NCBI GenBank assembly: GCA_937896195.1
Contig: CALBNC010000030.1
Location: 1-43,321, forward strand
Length of the DNA stretch: 43,321 bases
Direction of reading: 5' to 3'
Origin: an uncultured Gammaproteobacteria bacterium
Lineage (GTDB): Bacteria > Pseudomonadota > Gammaproteobacteria > PS1 > Pseudothioglobaceae
This document shows positions 25,611 to 37,314 of the stretch, piece after piece; the first letter of the stretch is position 1; the number at the start of each line of letters is the position of its first letter. A model generated the notes under the pieces. It did not search any database and was not told the DNA's origin. It worked only from the letters and a program-made list of their open reading frames with translations. The position numbers and the translations under genes were made by a program.

Positions 25611-28067
25611 ATGAACCCAGAATATACCCCCTTAGAGATCGAATCTGAAGCCCAGCAATATTGGAAAGAACACAAGTCGTTTGAGGTTATTGAAGACACT
25701 TCAAAAGAAAAATATTACTGCTTAAGCATGTTTCCTTATCCGTCAGGGCGCCTACATATGGGCCATGTGCGAAATTATTCAATTGGCGATGTCATCTCTC
25801 GATTTCAAAAAATGCAAGGGAAAAATGTCATGCAGCCGATTGGCTGGGATGCATTTGGATTGCCTGCTGAAAATGCTGCATTAAAAAATAAAGTACCGCC
25901 GGCAAAATGGACTTACGAGAACATTGACTACATGCGAGACCAGCTAACCCAATTAGGCTTCGGCTATGATTGGTCACGTGAGATAGCCACTTGTCATCCA
26001 AAATATTACAAATGGGAACAATGGCTGTTTGTTAAGCTGTTTGAAAAAGGCCTAGTGTACAAAAAAAATGCTGTTGTTAACTGGGATCCAGTTGATCAAA
26101 CTGTGTTGGCTAATGAGCAAGTTATCAATGGTCGTGGTTGGCGCTCGGATGCTCTTATCGAGAAAAAAGAAATCTCTCAATGGTTTATGCGCATCACCGA
26201 CTATGCTGATGAACTGCTCGACTCATTAGATAAGCTTGATGGTTGGCCCGAGGCAGTTAAAACCATGCAAAGGAATTGGATTGGAAAATCAACCGGCTTA
26301 GAAATTAGCTTTAATAGACAAGGCGCTGACTCGCTAAAAATCTACACAACTCGTCCTGATACTTTGATGGGTGTCACTTATTTAGCCATTGCCAGCGAGC
26401 ACCCTTTGGCATTACAAGCAGGCAAAAGCAATTCAGAAGTTCAAAAATTTATTGAAGAATGCCGCACCATGGAAACTTCTGAAGCAGCCATGGAAACCAT
26501 GGAAAAGAAAGGTGCAAACTCCGGACTTACCTGTACTCACCCTATAACTGGGGAAGATGTGCCAATCTGGATTGCCAACTTTGTTTTAATGGGATATGGA
26601 ACCGGTGCCGTAATGAGTGTACCGGCTCATGACCAGCGAGACTTTGAATTTGCACAGAAATACGCCATCCCAATGCTTGAGGTTGTCAAGCCCAAAGAAG
26701 GTGAACATGTCACTTCTGAAAGTGCTTTTACCGATAAAGGTGTTTTATGTAATTCTGGTGAGTTTAACGGTCTTAATTTCGAACAAGCTTTTGAGGCAAT
26801 CGCTAAGAAGCTTGAATTAGAAAATTTAGGTGAAAAACAAAATAACTACCGATTACGCGATTGGGGTGTATCCCGTCAGCGCTATTGGGGCTGCCCTATT
26901 CCGATTATCAATTGCGCTAAGTGTGGCTCAGTTGCTGTGCCTGAGAAAAATTTACCTATCATCTTGCCTGAAAATGTCGCCTTTGATGGGGTTGGCTCTC
27001 CAATCAAGAAAATGCCTGAATTTTACGAAACAACCTGTCCAACTTGTGGTGGCAAGGCTGAGCGAGAGACAGATACATTTGATACGTTTTTTGAGTCATC
27101 GTGGTATTTCGCAAGATATGCGTGTGCAGATAATGATGAGGCAATGCTGGATGAGCGCGCTGATTACTGGCTTGAAGTGGATCAATATATTGGTGGCATT
27201 GAACATGCAATCTTACATCTTTTATATGCAAGATTTTTCAGCAAACTGCTGCGTGATGAAGGTTTGATTAAACATGATGAGCCTTTTAAAAATTTATTAA
27301 CTCAAGGTATGGTGCTTAAAGATGGTGCCAAAATGAGTAAATCTAAAGGTAATACAGTCGATCCTGCTGAAATGATTGAAAAATATGGCGCAGACACTGT
27401 TCGTTTGTTTATTTTATTTGCCGCACCACCTACGCAAGACCTAGAATGGAGCGATTCTGGATTGGAAGGCTCGTATAGATTTGTCAATAAAGTTTATCGA
27501 CTAGCAGAAGGCTATTTCAGTGATAGCAAATCTCATGCTACTGAGAGTTTAGATATAAATACTCTTAACAAGGAACAGAAACAAATTCGCCAAAAAACAC
27601 ATCAAACTCTAGCAAAGATAACCGATGATATTAAACGTAGACACTCTTTTAATACTGCTATTGCAGCAATGATGGAGCTAACCAATATGCTTAGTAAGTT
27701 TAAACAAACTGATGGGCAATCAATGGCATTACGCCTGGAATCGTTAGATATTATCTTACGGGCATTAAGTCCAATAACGCCTCATTTATGTCACCATCTA
27801 TGGCAACAACTTGGTCATCAAACTGCTATCATTAATGAGTCTTGGCCAGAAGTTGACAACAAGGCTTTAGAGCAAGATGAAGTACAAATAATTGTTCAAG
27901 TTAATGGTAAATTACGTGCAAAACTTATGCTGGGTGCAGATACAGACAAAGCGCAAGTAGAAGTTCAGGCGTTAACAGATGAAAATGTTGTTAAATTTAC
28001 CAGTGGCAAGACAATCGTTAAAGTAATTGTTGTGCCAAACAAATTGGTTAATATCGTCATTAAATAG
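25611..28067 (+). CDS. leuS: Leucyl-tRNA synthetase
   Basis: An 818-residue class I synthetase of the bacterial type. The HIGH motif is in [28 protein letters not shown] is near residue 575; the connective-peptide editing domain ([20 protein letters not shown] and later [19 protein letters not shown]) is complete. A zinc-ribbon-like [18 protein letters not shown] stretch lies before the second half of the active site. The C-terminal [10 protein letters not shown] domain is present. Nothing is truncated. It converges on chrA with nine bases between. Confidence 0.98.
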   Translation: MNPEYTPLEIESEAQQYWKEHKSFEVIEDTSKEKYYCLSMFPYPSGRLHMGHVRNYSIGDVISRFQKMQGKNVMQPIGWDAFGLPAENAALKNKVPPAKWTYENIDYMRDQLTQLGFGYDWSREIATCHPKYYKWEQWLFVKLFEKGLVYKKNAVVNWDPVDQTVLANEQVINGRGWRSDALIEKKEISQWFMRITDYADELLDSLDKLDGWPEAVKTMQRNWIGKSTGLEISFNRQGADSLKIYTTRPDTLMGVTYLAIASEHPLALQAGKSNSEVQKFIEECRTMETSEAAMETMEKKGANSGLTCTHPITGEDVPIWIANFVLMGYGTGAVMSVPAHDQRDFEFAQKYAIPMLEVVKPKEGEHVTSESAFTDKGVLCNSGEFNGLNFEQAFEAIAKKLELENLGEKQNNYRLRDWGVSRQRYWGCPIPIINCAKCGSVAVPEKNLPIILPENVAFDGVGSPIKKMPEFYETTCPTCGGKAERETDTFDTFFESSWYFARYACADNDEAMLDERADYWLEVDQYIGGIEHAILHLLYARFFSKLLRDEGLIKHDEPFKNLLTQGMVLKDGAKMSKSKGNTVDPAEMIEKYGADTVRLFILFAAPPTQDLEWSDSGLEGSYRFVNKVYRLAEGYFSDSKSHATESLDINTLNKEQKQIRQKTHQTLAKITDDIKRRHSFNTAIAAMMELTNMLSKFKQTDGQSMALRLESLDIILRALSPITPHLCHHLWQQLGHQTAIINESWPEVDNKALEQDEVQIIVQVNGKLRAKLMLGADTDKAQVEVQALTDENVVKFTSGKTIVKVIVVPNKLVNIVIK

Positions 28068-28076
28068 CGCTAAGCA

Positions 28077-29393
28077 CTAAATTAGCGTTAGGCCTAGGCC
28101 GATAGCTGCACTTGTCATTATTACAGTCATAATGCCAATTTTAAATCGAAATAGCGCAGTAAATGCGGCGAGTGTTATCATTAAAGATATCCAATCAACT
28201 TGATGATTTTGATACAGTGTCGCCAATGCGAAAAATACTGCTAAATTAACAATTACACCAACGACTGCAGCAGTCACTGCAGATAGTGGCGCACTAAATT
28301 TCAAATCACCACGGGTTGCCTCAACACCTGGACCCCCTAAAAAGATAAACAAAAATGAGGGTAAAAAAGTAAAGAAAGTAGCAACTGATGCTCCAACAAA
28401 ACCAGATAAAAGAATAGATTCTGGGCCAAATACCTCATTAACAGTTGCACCCACAAAACCAACAAAGGCGACAACCATAATTAACGGGCCAGGCGTAGTT
28501 TCGCCCAATGCCAAGCCATCCATCATTTGAGTGGCAGTTAACCATTGATACTGATCAACGCCGCCTTGATAAATATAAGGCAGAACCGCATAAGCGCCGC
28601 CAAAGGTTAGTAGTGCTGCTTTTGTAAAAAATTCACCCATATCTTGAAGAACTTTATTATCCAACAAGCTCATTGCGGTAATACCGATAACAATACCAGT
28701 AAGTGCAAAAATAAATAAGCGTGGCCAGCTAAATTTTGCATGATCAGGCGTGGGTGTATTATCATCAATTAATGCAGGACCATAATTACTTTTACTACTG
28801 GCATGGTGGGTGGGTGCCATAAACATTGAGGGTGATACTTTGGCACCTATAAAACCAATCAAAGCAGCAATTAAAACGATATAAGGAAAGGCTATTTTGA
28901 ACTGAAAAATAGCAATAAATGCTAATACAGCTAACACCTTAAGTACTGGATTAGATAATGCTTTTGATCCAATACGGTAAGCAGCAAAAAGTACAATGGC
29001 TGTAACAGCGGGTTTAATACCATACAAAATTCCTGCTACTTCATCAAGTGTTCCATAACTTAAGTACGCCCAAGTTAGTGCGCTTAGAATAAACAAAGAG
29101 GGTAATACAAACAAAACACCGGCAGCAATACCTCCTCGAATACCAAACATCAACCATCCAATATAGGTTGCCAATTGTTGAGCTTCTGGACCTGGCAATA
29201 CCATAGTGTAATTAAGTGCATGTAAAAAACGATGCTCGGATATCCAACGATGTTTTTCAACCAAATCATAGTGCATCATCGATATTTGACCAGCTGGGCC
29301 GCCAAAACTTATAAAGCCTAGTTTTAACCAATATTGGAAAAATTGAAAAAATGTTGGGGCAGTTGGCGCTTTCATTATGTTCATACTATTCAT
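28077..29393 (-). CDS. chrA: Chromate transporter, ChrA family (two-domain)
   Basis: A 438-residue inner-membrane protein made of two homologous chromate-transporter halves. The first half starts FFQYWLKLGFISFGGPAGQ and has LPGPEAQQLATYIGW; the second has FTKAALLTFGGAYAVLPYI and LALGETTPGPLIMVVAFVGF. The halves are separated by a polar stretch with APTHHASSKSNYGP near residue 195. Characterised members export chromate; many homologues in organisms not exposed to chromate are of unknown substrate, and sulfate-like anions are possible. An AAAGG ribosome site precedes the ATG. It lies downstream of the prk terminator. Confidence 0.92.
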   Translation of the reverse strand: MNSMNIMKAPTAPTFFQFFQYWLKLGFISFGGPAGQISMMHYDLVEKHRWISEHRFLHALNYTMVLPGPEAQQLATYIGWLMFGIRGGIAAGVLFVLPSLFILSALTWAYLSYGTLDEVAGILYGIKPAVTAIVLFAAYRIGSKALSNPVLKVLAVLAFIAIFQFKIAFPYIVLIAALIGFIGAKVSPSMFMAPTHHASSKSNYGPALIDDNTPTPDHAKFSWPRLFIFALTGIVIGITAMSLLDNKVLQDMGEFFTKAALLTFGGAYAVLPYIYQGGVDQYQWLTATQMMDGLALGETTPGPLIMVVAFVGFVGATVNEVFGPESILLSGFVGASVATFFTFLPSFLFIFLGGPGVEATRGDLKFSAPLSAVTAAVVGVIVNLAVFFALATLYQNHQVDWISLMITLAAFTALFRFKIGIMTVIMTSAAIGLGLTLI

Positions 29394-29412
29394 TTAGCCT
29401 TTTATGTATTAA

Positions 29413-29446
29413 AAAACCCTAATTACTATTCAATAATTAGGGTTTT
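29413..29446 (-). terminator. Strong intrinsic terminator after prk
   Basis: AAAACCCTAATTA at 29413-29425 and TAATTAGGGTTTT at 29434-29446 form a perfect 13-base-pair stem with an eight-base loop. On the minus strand the stem is followed by a T-run. It lies between the end of prk (29465) and the start of chrA, so it ends the transcript coming from gyrB-prk. The symmetric A/T flanks could also stop transcription on the plus strand. Confidence 0.85.
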
Positions 29447-29464
29447 AAGTTTAAGGGAAACGAT

Positions 29465-30352
29465 TTACTTGTCTTCGATCATCTTCTTAATAATTGGATA
29501 CAAAATAATCTCCATTGCTAAACTCATTTTTCCACCCGGCACAACAATAGTGTTACGTCTAGACATAAATGACCCACTAACCATACTACGTAAGTAAGTA
29601 AAGTCAACCGGTGTTTTCTCTAGATCGTTAAAACGAATCACCACAAAACTTTCATCAGGGGTTGGAATGTCACGAGCGATAAATGGATTAGAAGTGTCAA
29701 CTGTAGCAACGCGTTGAAAGTTAATATCTGTTTTAGAAAACTGCGGTGTAATGTAATTAATATAGTCTGGCATTCTTCGCATGATGGTATCAACCGTCTC
29801 TTCTGCTGAATAACCTCTCTCTGCATTATCTCGATGAATTTTTTGAATCCATTCAAGATTAACACTCGGCACTACGCCAATTTTTAAGTCAGCATGTTGT
29901 GCCATGTCAATATCATCAGTAACAACTGCACCATGAAGACCTTCATAGAAAAGTATATCTGTGCCTAATCCGGCCTTTTCCCACGGTGTAAATTCACCTG
30001 GATTTAAGTCAGTGTTTAGGCGTTCGTTGTGCTCACTAGCCTCTTCATCAGAATGCAAATAATAACGACGATCACATTGCCCAGTCTTACCGTAATCTTT
30101 AAATGTTTCTTCAATTTTGTCAAATAAATTAGCATCTGGACCAAAATGTGAAAAGAAATTATTTCCTAGCGCTTCTTCTTTCTTAACATTTGCTTTCATG
30201 GCAACTCGATCATATGCATGAAAACTATCACCCTCAACAATCAATGAATTTATTTTTTCACGTAAAAAAATGGACTCAAATGCACGTTTTACGAAAGTTG
30301 TTCCAGCGCCAGACGATCCGGTTACTACTACGACAGGATGTTTTTTAGACAT
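29465..30352 (-). CDS. prk: Phosphoribulokinase, class I (proteobacterial)
   Basis: A 295-residue enzyme that phosphorylates ribulose 5-phosphate to ribulose 1,5-bisphosphate, the CO2 acceptor of the Calvin cycle. The N-terminal P-loop GSSGAGTTFVKRAFESIF and VEGDSFHAYDR are diagnostic, followed by HFGPDANLFDKIEE, TPWEKAGLGTDILFYEGLHG and RRMPDYINYITPQFS. Length and these motifs match the octameric bacterial class rather than the plant/cyanobacterial class. A strong ribosome site TAAGGAGAT precedes the ATG. It is 31 bases downstream of gyrB and followed by an intrinsic terminator. RuBisCO is not in the window. Confidence 0.96.
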   Translation of the reverse strand: MSKKHPVVVVTGSSGAGTTFVKRAFESIFLREKINSLIVEGDSFHAYDRVAMKANVKKEEALGNNFFSHFGPDANLFDKIEETFKDYGKTGQCDRRYYLHSDEEASEHNERLNTDLNPGEFTPWEKAGLGTDILFYEGLHGAVVTDDIDMAQHADLKIGVVPSVNLEWIQKIHRDNAERGYSAEETVDTIMRRMPDYINYITPQFSKTDINFQRVATVDTSNPFIARDIPTPDESFVVIRFNDLEKTPVDFTYLRSMVSGSFMSRRNTIVVPGGKMSLAMEIILYPIIKKMIEDK

Positions 30353-30383
30353 ATTATCTCCTTATTGGTTTATTTATTTGTAT

Positions 30384-32792
<2,409 letters not shown>

Positions 32793-32808
32793 TTAAAAAA
32801 ATAAAATT

Positions 32809-32817
32809 ATTATACCA
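32809..32817 (-). promoter_or_regulatory. Extended -10 promoter candidate for gyrB
   Basis: On the minus strand TGGTATAAT is a perfect extended -10 element (TGnTATAAT), 23 bases before the gyrB ATG. No -35 match is seen at 17 bases, which extended -10 promoters can do without. It lies in the 143-base recF-gyrB gap, otherwise without recognisable features. Confidence 0.5.
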
Positions 32818-32929
32818 CGAGCAAGGTAAATAGAGACTGTCATACTGGTTTTTTTAACAACTTACGCGTGTCTATAAAATGTTATGACTTAAGGCTTTTT
32901 CATCAATATATAAACAATGTTAGTGATTA

Positions 32930-34015
32930 CTATTGAGTTGTTATCACACCTTTATTAATTTTAAAAATAGTGGGGTTTTCGTCTTTAATAAATGATAAAT
33001 CTTTACCGATATCTGTCATAAACGTTTGAACATTTAAATGATTTAAATAATGCAAAATAGTTTTAATTTTGGTTGTGTCTAATTCTGAAGATATATCGTC
33101 AATCAAGACGATAGGATAGATATTGTTTTTTACTAACATTGACACTTGTGTTAGCCAAAATATAATTGACAAAGTTTTTTGTTCACCTCTTGATAAGAAG
33201 CACTCTTCTTTTTCATTTAAAAAAAACGTAAGGCTGGCTTTATGGGGGCCGTAGTTTAAATATTTAGCTTTTAGTAAGAATGGTTTATTTTTTAATAAAT
33301 ACTGATAAACGCTATCACTATCGAATGCATTAACTTCTTTTGGCCAGCCTGATTTAAATTCATAGTTAAAAGAATCTATAGTATCAAACAAGCCAGATAA
33401 CTCTTGAATCAATTCACTTGAATTTGTATTCTTTAATTGCTCAATGTAATTAATTCTGGATTGATTAATATTAACAGAGAGTTTTGAAATTTCTAAAAAC
33501 CAGTAATCTAGCTCTTGTTGTTTTTGTTGAGATAACAATGTATTAATATTTTTTAAAGCTTTATTGTAGTTTTTAAAGTTTAATAAAAAGTTAGGTTCCA
33601 CGTGGAACACCCCCCAATCTAAATAAGATCGTTTGTTTTTTGGCGTTCCATTTACTATAAATCCTTTATCGGGCGTGATAATTTGAATAGGTAAAATTTT
33701 AGATAATTCACTACTATTTTTTAAACGTGACTGATCAATATTAATATTAGTTTTTTGCTTTGATTTTTCTAATTTAACACGATAGTTATCAACTTGGGCA
33801 TCCAGCTGAAACTTTTGCTGATCTAGTTCTATTAACTCTTTTAAAGACTTAGTTTTAAAAGATCGGTTATGGCCCAGATAGTAGATTGCTTCTATTAAAC
33901 TGGTTTTACCTTGAGCATTATCAGCAATAAATAGGTTTAACTGTTTACCTGGTTCAATGTATTGTTGATTAAGATTACGAAACTGGGTGATAGCCAGTTT
34001 ACGAATAATTGCCAC
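32930..34015 (-). CDS. recF: DNA replication and repair protein RecF
   Basis: A 361-residue SMC-like ATPase that helps load RecA at gaps. Walker A is LFIADNAQGKTSLIEAIYYL, an ABC-type signature is near FLSRGEQKTLSIIFWL, and Walker B is YPIVLIDDISSELD. It lies 26 bases downstream of dnaN in the conserved order dnaA-dnaN-recF-gyrB. Lysine and asparagine are very frequent, more than in the flanking gyrB, in line with a weakly constrained protein in an AT-rich genome. Confidence 0.96.
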   Translation of the reverse strand: MAIIRKLAITQFRNLNQQYIEPGKQLNLFIADNAQGKTSLIEAIYYLGHNRSFKTKSLKELIELDQQKFQLDAQVDNYRVKLEKSKQKTNINIDQSRLKNSSELSKILPIQIITPDKGFIVNGTPKNKRSYLDWGVFHVEPNFLLNFKNYNKALKNINTLLSQQKQQELDYWFLEISKLSVNINQSRINYIEQLKNTNSSELIQELSGLFDTIDSFNYEFKSGWPKEVNAFDSDSVYQYLLKNKPFLLKAKYLNYGPHKASLTFFLNEKEECFLSRGEQKTLSIIFWLTQVSMLVKNNIYPIVLIDDISSELDTTKIKTILHYLNHLNVQTFMTDIGKDLSFIKDENPTIFKINKGVITTQ

Positions 34016-34041
34016 AGTGATTAATTATGTAATATGAATAA

Positions 34042-35145
34042 TTAAATGCGCATTGGCATAACAACATATTGATAAGTTTCATCATCAGGACTGCTCAACA
34101 TACAAGACTGGTTCTCACCACCTGGAACAACCATGTTAATTTCGTTTGTTTGTAATTTTTCTAAAATAGAAATTAAATAATGAATATTAAAAGCTATTTC
34201 AATTTCTTTATCAAAGTTTTTAGTGCTAATTTGAGTTTTAGCTTGTCCTCTTTCTGAATGCGAAAAAATATTTAATTTTGAATTTTTAAATACTAATTTA
34301 ACACCTTTTGTACGCTCTTCAACAAAGATTGAAGCCTGTTGAAGAGCGTTTAAAAATTCTAAACGATCTATTACAATAGTATTCTCAAAGTCAGTTGGTA
34401 ATACTTGAGAGTAGTTAGGGAAATTGCCGTCAATAAGGCGACTAATAATCGTTGTATCGTTGCTAACTAAATAAAAATAATTATCTGACAAGTGAATATC
34501 GACCTCACTGTGCTCACTTTTACTTAGTATCTTGGTTAATTCTAAAACAGCTTTTCTTGGTAATATGACTGTTTTCTTGTTAGTCAAGGTGTTTAATTGC
34601 TTAATTTCACCAATAGATAAACGATGGCCATCAGTTGCAACTACAACTATCTTATCTTGATCGACTTCAAAATACAAACCGTTCAAATAAGCTCTAATAT
34701 CTTGATTTCCCATCGAGAAACTTGTGTTTTCAATAAGCTCTTTTAATTGCTGACAATTAACTTTGATAATATCTGTATTTTCTATTTCTGGTAGAAAAGG
34801 GAAGTCTTGATGATTAAAAGTATTTAACTCAAAAGAGTTTTTATTAGTTTTAATATAAATCTTAGATTCTTCAATAATAAATTCAATGATTGTTGTTTCA
34901 GGAAGTTTTCTAATAATATCAATTAGATCTTTTGCATAGATAGTAAAAGAAATTTCTTCTTGGGTTTGGATAGGGTGAGAAGCTCGGATCTCAATTTCCA
35001 TATCTGTTGTGGTTAGTGTCAACTGGTTATCTTTTAGTTGGATAAGCACATGAGAAAGAATGGGTAGAGTTTGTTTTTTTTCAACAACACCGATAACTGT
35101 TTGCAAAGGTTCTAGTAGTTCTTTAACAGTTAGTTGAGTATTCAT
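34042..35145 (-). CDS. dnaN: DNA polymerase III beta sliding clamp
   Basis: A 367-residue clamp subunit, forming a ring dimer that tethers polymerase III. Three similar domains are evident; the N-terminus is LTVKELLEPLQTVIGVVEKK, the middle has ATDGHRLSIGE and the C-terminus ends YVVMPMRI as in E. coli. A good AAAAGGA ribosome site lies seven bases before the ATG. The 213-base gap between dnaN and dnaA is AT-rich and contains DnaA-box-like sequences. Confidence 0.98.
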   Translation of the reverse strand: MNTQLTVKELLEPLQTVIGVVEKKQTLPILSHVLIQLKDNQLTLTTTDMEIEIRASHPIQTQEEISFTIYAKDLIDIIRKLPETTIIEFIIEESKIYIKTNKNSFELNTFNHQDFPFLPEIENTDIIKVNCQQLKELIENTSFSMGNQDIRAYLNGLYFEVDQDKIVVVATDGHRLSIGEIKQLNTLTNKKTVILPRKAVLELTKILSKSEHSEVDIHLSDNYFYLVSNDTTIISRLIDGNFPNYSQVLPTDFENTIVIDRLEFLNALQQASIFVEERTKGVKLVFKNSKLNIFSHSERGQAKTQISTKNFDKEIEIAFNIHYLISILEKLQTNEINMVVPGGENQSCMLSSPDDETYQYVVMPMRI

Positions 35146-35358
35146 CTTGAAATCCTTTTAATTAAAAGTTATTGTTATTATTAGTGAGACTTTTTTGGTT
35201 AATAAGTGACATTTTTCTTTAAAAATTAATCATTTAAGTTGTTGATAGTTTGTTAGTATTTTATGTAAAAAATTGTGTATATGGTTATAAAGTTTGTATT
35301 ATATTAAAGTTATTATTGTTATCCACTGGTATTTACAAAATAACCTTTGTGGATATGT
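35146..35358. other. AT-rich dnaA-dnaN intergenic region, candidate origin or DnaA-binding site
   Basis: A 213-base gap, strongly AT-rich by eye. It contains TTATCCACT on the plus strand (35319-35327) and ATATCCACA on the minus strand (35348-35356), each differing from the DnaA box TTATCCACA at one base, 20 bases apart in opposite orientation. A weaker ATATACACA lies on the minus strand at 35274-35282. T-rich tracts near 35190-35230 could be an unwinding element. Either a replication origin or a DnaA autoregulation site would fit. Two good boxes are few for a full origin. Confidence 0.4.
35298..35303 (-). promoter_or_regulatory. Candidate -10 element for dnaN
   Basis: TATAAT on the minus strand lies 153 bases before the dnaN ATG. 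The DnaA-box-like site at 35319-35327 falls about where the -35 region would be, which would allow control by DnaA. The -35 hexamer itself is poor. Confidence 0.25.
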
Positions 35359-36663
35359 TTATAAGTTGGCTAATTTAAGTTTAATTAAGTCGTAATCATC
35401 TTTTATATCAGGGTTTTCAAACTTTTCTTCAATTTTCTTTATTGCGTGTATAACCGTTGTATGGTCTCTATTACCAAACTGTTTACCGATCTTGCTGAGT
35501 GCTAAAGAACTAAGCTCATGACTGATATAGATTGCCATTTGTCTTGCCAGTACTAAGTGTTGCTTGCGTGATTTTGAGCTTAGGTCTGATACCGTTAGCG
35601 CGTAATGTTTAGCAACTTCTTTTTGAATATCATTTATATCTATGTTTTTCATGATCGGTTTGATTAAGTCGCCTAAGGCAGTTTCTACAACTTCTTTGGA
35701 AATAAAGGACTGATTGATTTTAGAAAAATCTACAAAGGCTTTTAATTTCAACAAGGCACCCTCTAAATCTCTGACATTAGAGGTTATATGTCCTGCCATG
35801 TAGAGAGCTAAATCTTCTGTAAGATTAATGTTGATTTTTTCATTTTGTGATTTTTTTAATAAGATGGCAGCTCTCATCTCAAGCTCAGGCGGCGTCAAGT
35901 GTAGGTTTAGTCCTTGAGAGAATCTTGTTTTTAGGCGCTCTTCTAGTGATTTAATCTTTTTAGGTGACTGATCGCATGTGAATATAATTTGTTTCTTGCC
36001 ATTGAATAAAAAATTAAAAATATGAAAAAACTCTTCTTGAGATTTTTCCTTGCCCGCTATTAGATGTATATCATCAACTAGCAATAAATCTGCTGACTGG
36101 TAAAAGGCTTTGACGCTTTCAATGGAGTTGTGCCTAAGACTGGACGTGATGTTTCTAACAAAATCCATAAGAGGCACGTACATGACCTTCAAGTTTGGAT
36201 TCTTAGCTTTTGCCAAATGACCAGCAGCTTGCATAAGGTGGGTTTTACCTAGACCAGACCCCCCATAAATAATAAAAGGATTGTAGGGTGAGCCGTGAAT
36301 ATTTTCAGCAATTTGCTTGGTAGCAGCGTAAGCCATTTGGTTGGCGCCGCCTAGTACTAAGTTATCAAAAGTGTAGTCTTCGAATAAAGGGGTTGAGTGC
36401 TTCTTATAGTTTGATTTATCAGGGTTTGTATCTGGCGCTAGGCTTATAAAAATTTTTAGATTTTTGTTATGCTGCGCAACAGCATTTTTAATTTGAGTTT
36501 TTAAATTTTTACTAAGGTAGTTTTTAACTTGAGTGTTAGGTGCTAATAATGTTAATGTGTGTTGATTCTCTATCACCTTTAAAGGGTGGATCCAAACACT
36601 ATATTCAGCTAAAGGGACGGTGTCTTTAAGTGTGTCCAAACATTGGGCCCAGGTTTTTGACAT
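35359..36663 (-). CDS. dnaA: Chromosomal replication initiator DnaA
   Basis: A 434-residue AAA+ initiator. Domain I starts WAQCLDTLKDTVPLAEYSVW, the linker (about 75-95) is short, Walker A GGSGLGKT is at 134-141, and Walker B is LLLVDDIHLIAGKE. The C-terminal DNA-binding domain has LVLARQMAIYISHELSSLAL and the signature GNRDHTTVIHAIKKIEE. It is about 30 residues shorter than E. coli DnaA, mostly in the linker. No ribosome site precedes the ATG. It is divergent from a YqhA-family gene with only 64 bases between starts. Confidence 0.98.
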   Translation of the reverse strand: MSKTWAQCLDTLKDTVPLAEYSVWIHPLKVIENQHTLTLLAPNTQVKNYLSKNLKTQIKNAVAQHNKNLKIFISLAPDTNPDKSNYKKHSTPLFEDYTFDNLVLGGANQMAYAATKQIAENIHGSPYNPFIIYGGSGLGKTHLMQAAGHLAKAKNPNLKVMYVPLMDFVRNITSSLRHNSIESVKAFYQSADLLLVDDIHLIAGKEKSQEEFFHIFNFLFNGKKQIIFTCDQSPKKIKSLEERLKTRFSQGLNLHLTPPELEMRAAILLKKSQNEKININLTEDLALYMAGHITSNVRDLEGALLKLKAFVDFSKINQSFISKEVVETALGDLIKPIMKNIDINDIQKEVAKHYALTVSDLSSKSRKQHLVLARQMAIYISHELSSLALSKIGKQFGNRDHTTVIHAIKKIEEKFENPDIKDDYDLIKLKLANL

Positions 36664-36701
36664 AAGAGGTAATTAAAATTAAGTAAATGATATACTTATG
36701 C

Positions 36702-36707
36702 ATTATA
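36702..36707 (-). promoter_or_regulatory. Candidate -10 element for dnaA
   Basis: TATAAT on the minus strand lies 38 bases before the dnaA ATG, in the 64-base divergent gap. No clear -35 is visible at standard spacing. Confidence 0.3.
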
Positions 36708-36727
36708 TTGTTTTGAGAGAGAAGCGG

Positions 36728-37246
36728 ATGAGTGGTTTAGAAAAGTATTTTGAAAAGTTGCTATGGAGCTCTAGGCTAATGGTTTTAGCTGCGGTGGTTT
36801 CGTCTCTATTACTCTCTTTAATGTTGTTTGTTATCACCGCTATTGATGTGGGAAGTTTGATTGTTCACGCAAGCGACTATATTGGCGCCACCGCCGACGT
36901 AAAAAAAGCTTTAAAAATTGAAATAGTTTCACACACAGTTGGTTCAATTGATGGATTTTTGTTGGCCACGATTTTGTTGATTTTTGCATTAGGTTTGTAT
37001 GAGTTGTTTATCAGCGATATCGATGAAGCCAAAGGAAGCGGCCAATCATCTAAGGTGTTAGTGATTAACACTTTAGATGATCTTAAAGCTAAATTAGCGA
37101 AGGTTATTTTAATGATCTTAGTGGTTACCTTCTTTGAGGTGTCCTTATCAATGACCTTTGTTGGCGCATTAGACTTAGTGTATTTTGCACTTGGAATTTT
37201 AATGGTATCACTGGCACTTTATTTTGGTTCAAAGTCTTCACACTAA
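36728..37246 (+). CDS. YqhA/UPF0114 family membrane protein
   Basis: A 172-residue inner-membrane protein. The N-terminus LEKYFEKLLWSSRLMVLAAV is typical of the UPF0114 family (E. coli YqhA), followed by helices at about 16-40, 68-90 and 118-165. The loop after helix two has FISDIDEAKGSG and NTLDDLKAKLAKVILMILVV, also characteristic. Function is unknown. ATG 36728 is chosen for the family start and GAGAG upstream; an in-frame ATG at 36698 would add ten residues. Confidence 0.82.
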   Translation: MSGLEKYFEKLLWSSRLMVLAAVVSSLLLSLMLFVITAIDVGSLIVHASDYIGATADVKKALKIEIVSHTVGSIDGFLLATILLIFALGLYELFISDIDEAKGSGQSSKVLVINTLDDLKAKLAKVILMILVVTFFEVSLSMTFVGALDLVYFALGILMVSLALYFGSKSSH

Positions 37247-37257
37247 AGCTTTAACCA

Positions 37258-37286
37258 TTGATTTTTATCGCCAAATAGCGTAACAT
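37258..37286 (+). promoter_or_regulatory. Candidate sigma70 promoter for tpiA-secG
   Basis: TTGATT at 37258-37263 and TAACAT at 37281-37286 are separated by exactly 17 bases, each matching four of six consensus positions. They lie 28 bases before the tpiA ATG, in the 68-base gap after the YqhA-family gene. Confidence 0.4.
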
Positions 37287-37314
37287 TCAATCCTTTTTTA
37301 TCTAGAGAGTTATT

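Noticed and set aside
26830-27267. A 145-codon plus-strand ORF within leuS in another frame
   Set aside because: leuS is complete and conserved across this stretch; the alternative frame is a by-product.
28080-28110. Palindrome GGCCTAGGCC near the leuS/chrA junction as a terminator
   Set aside because: It lies in the chrA coding end, has no loop and no T-run.
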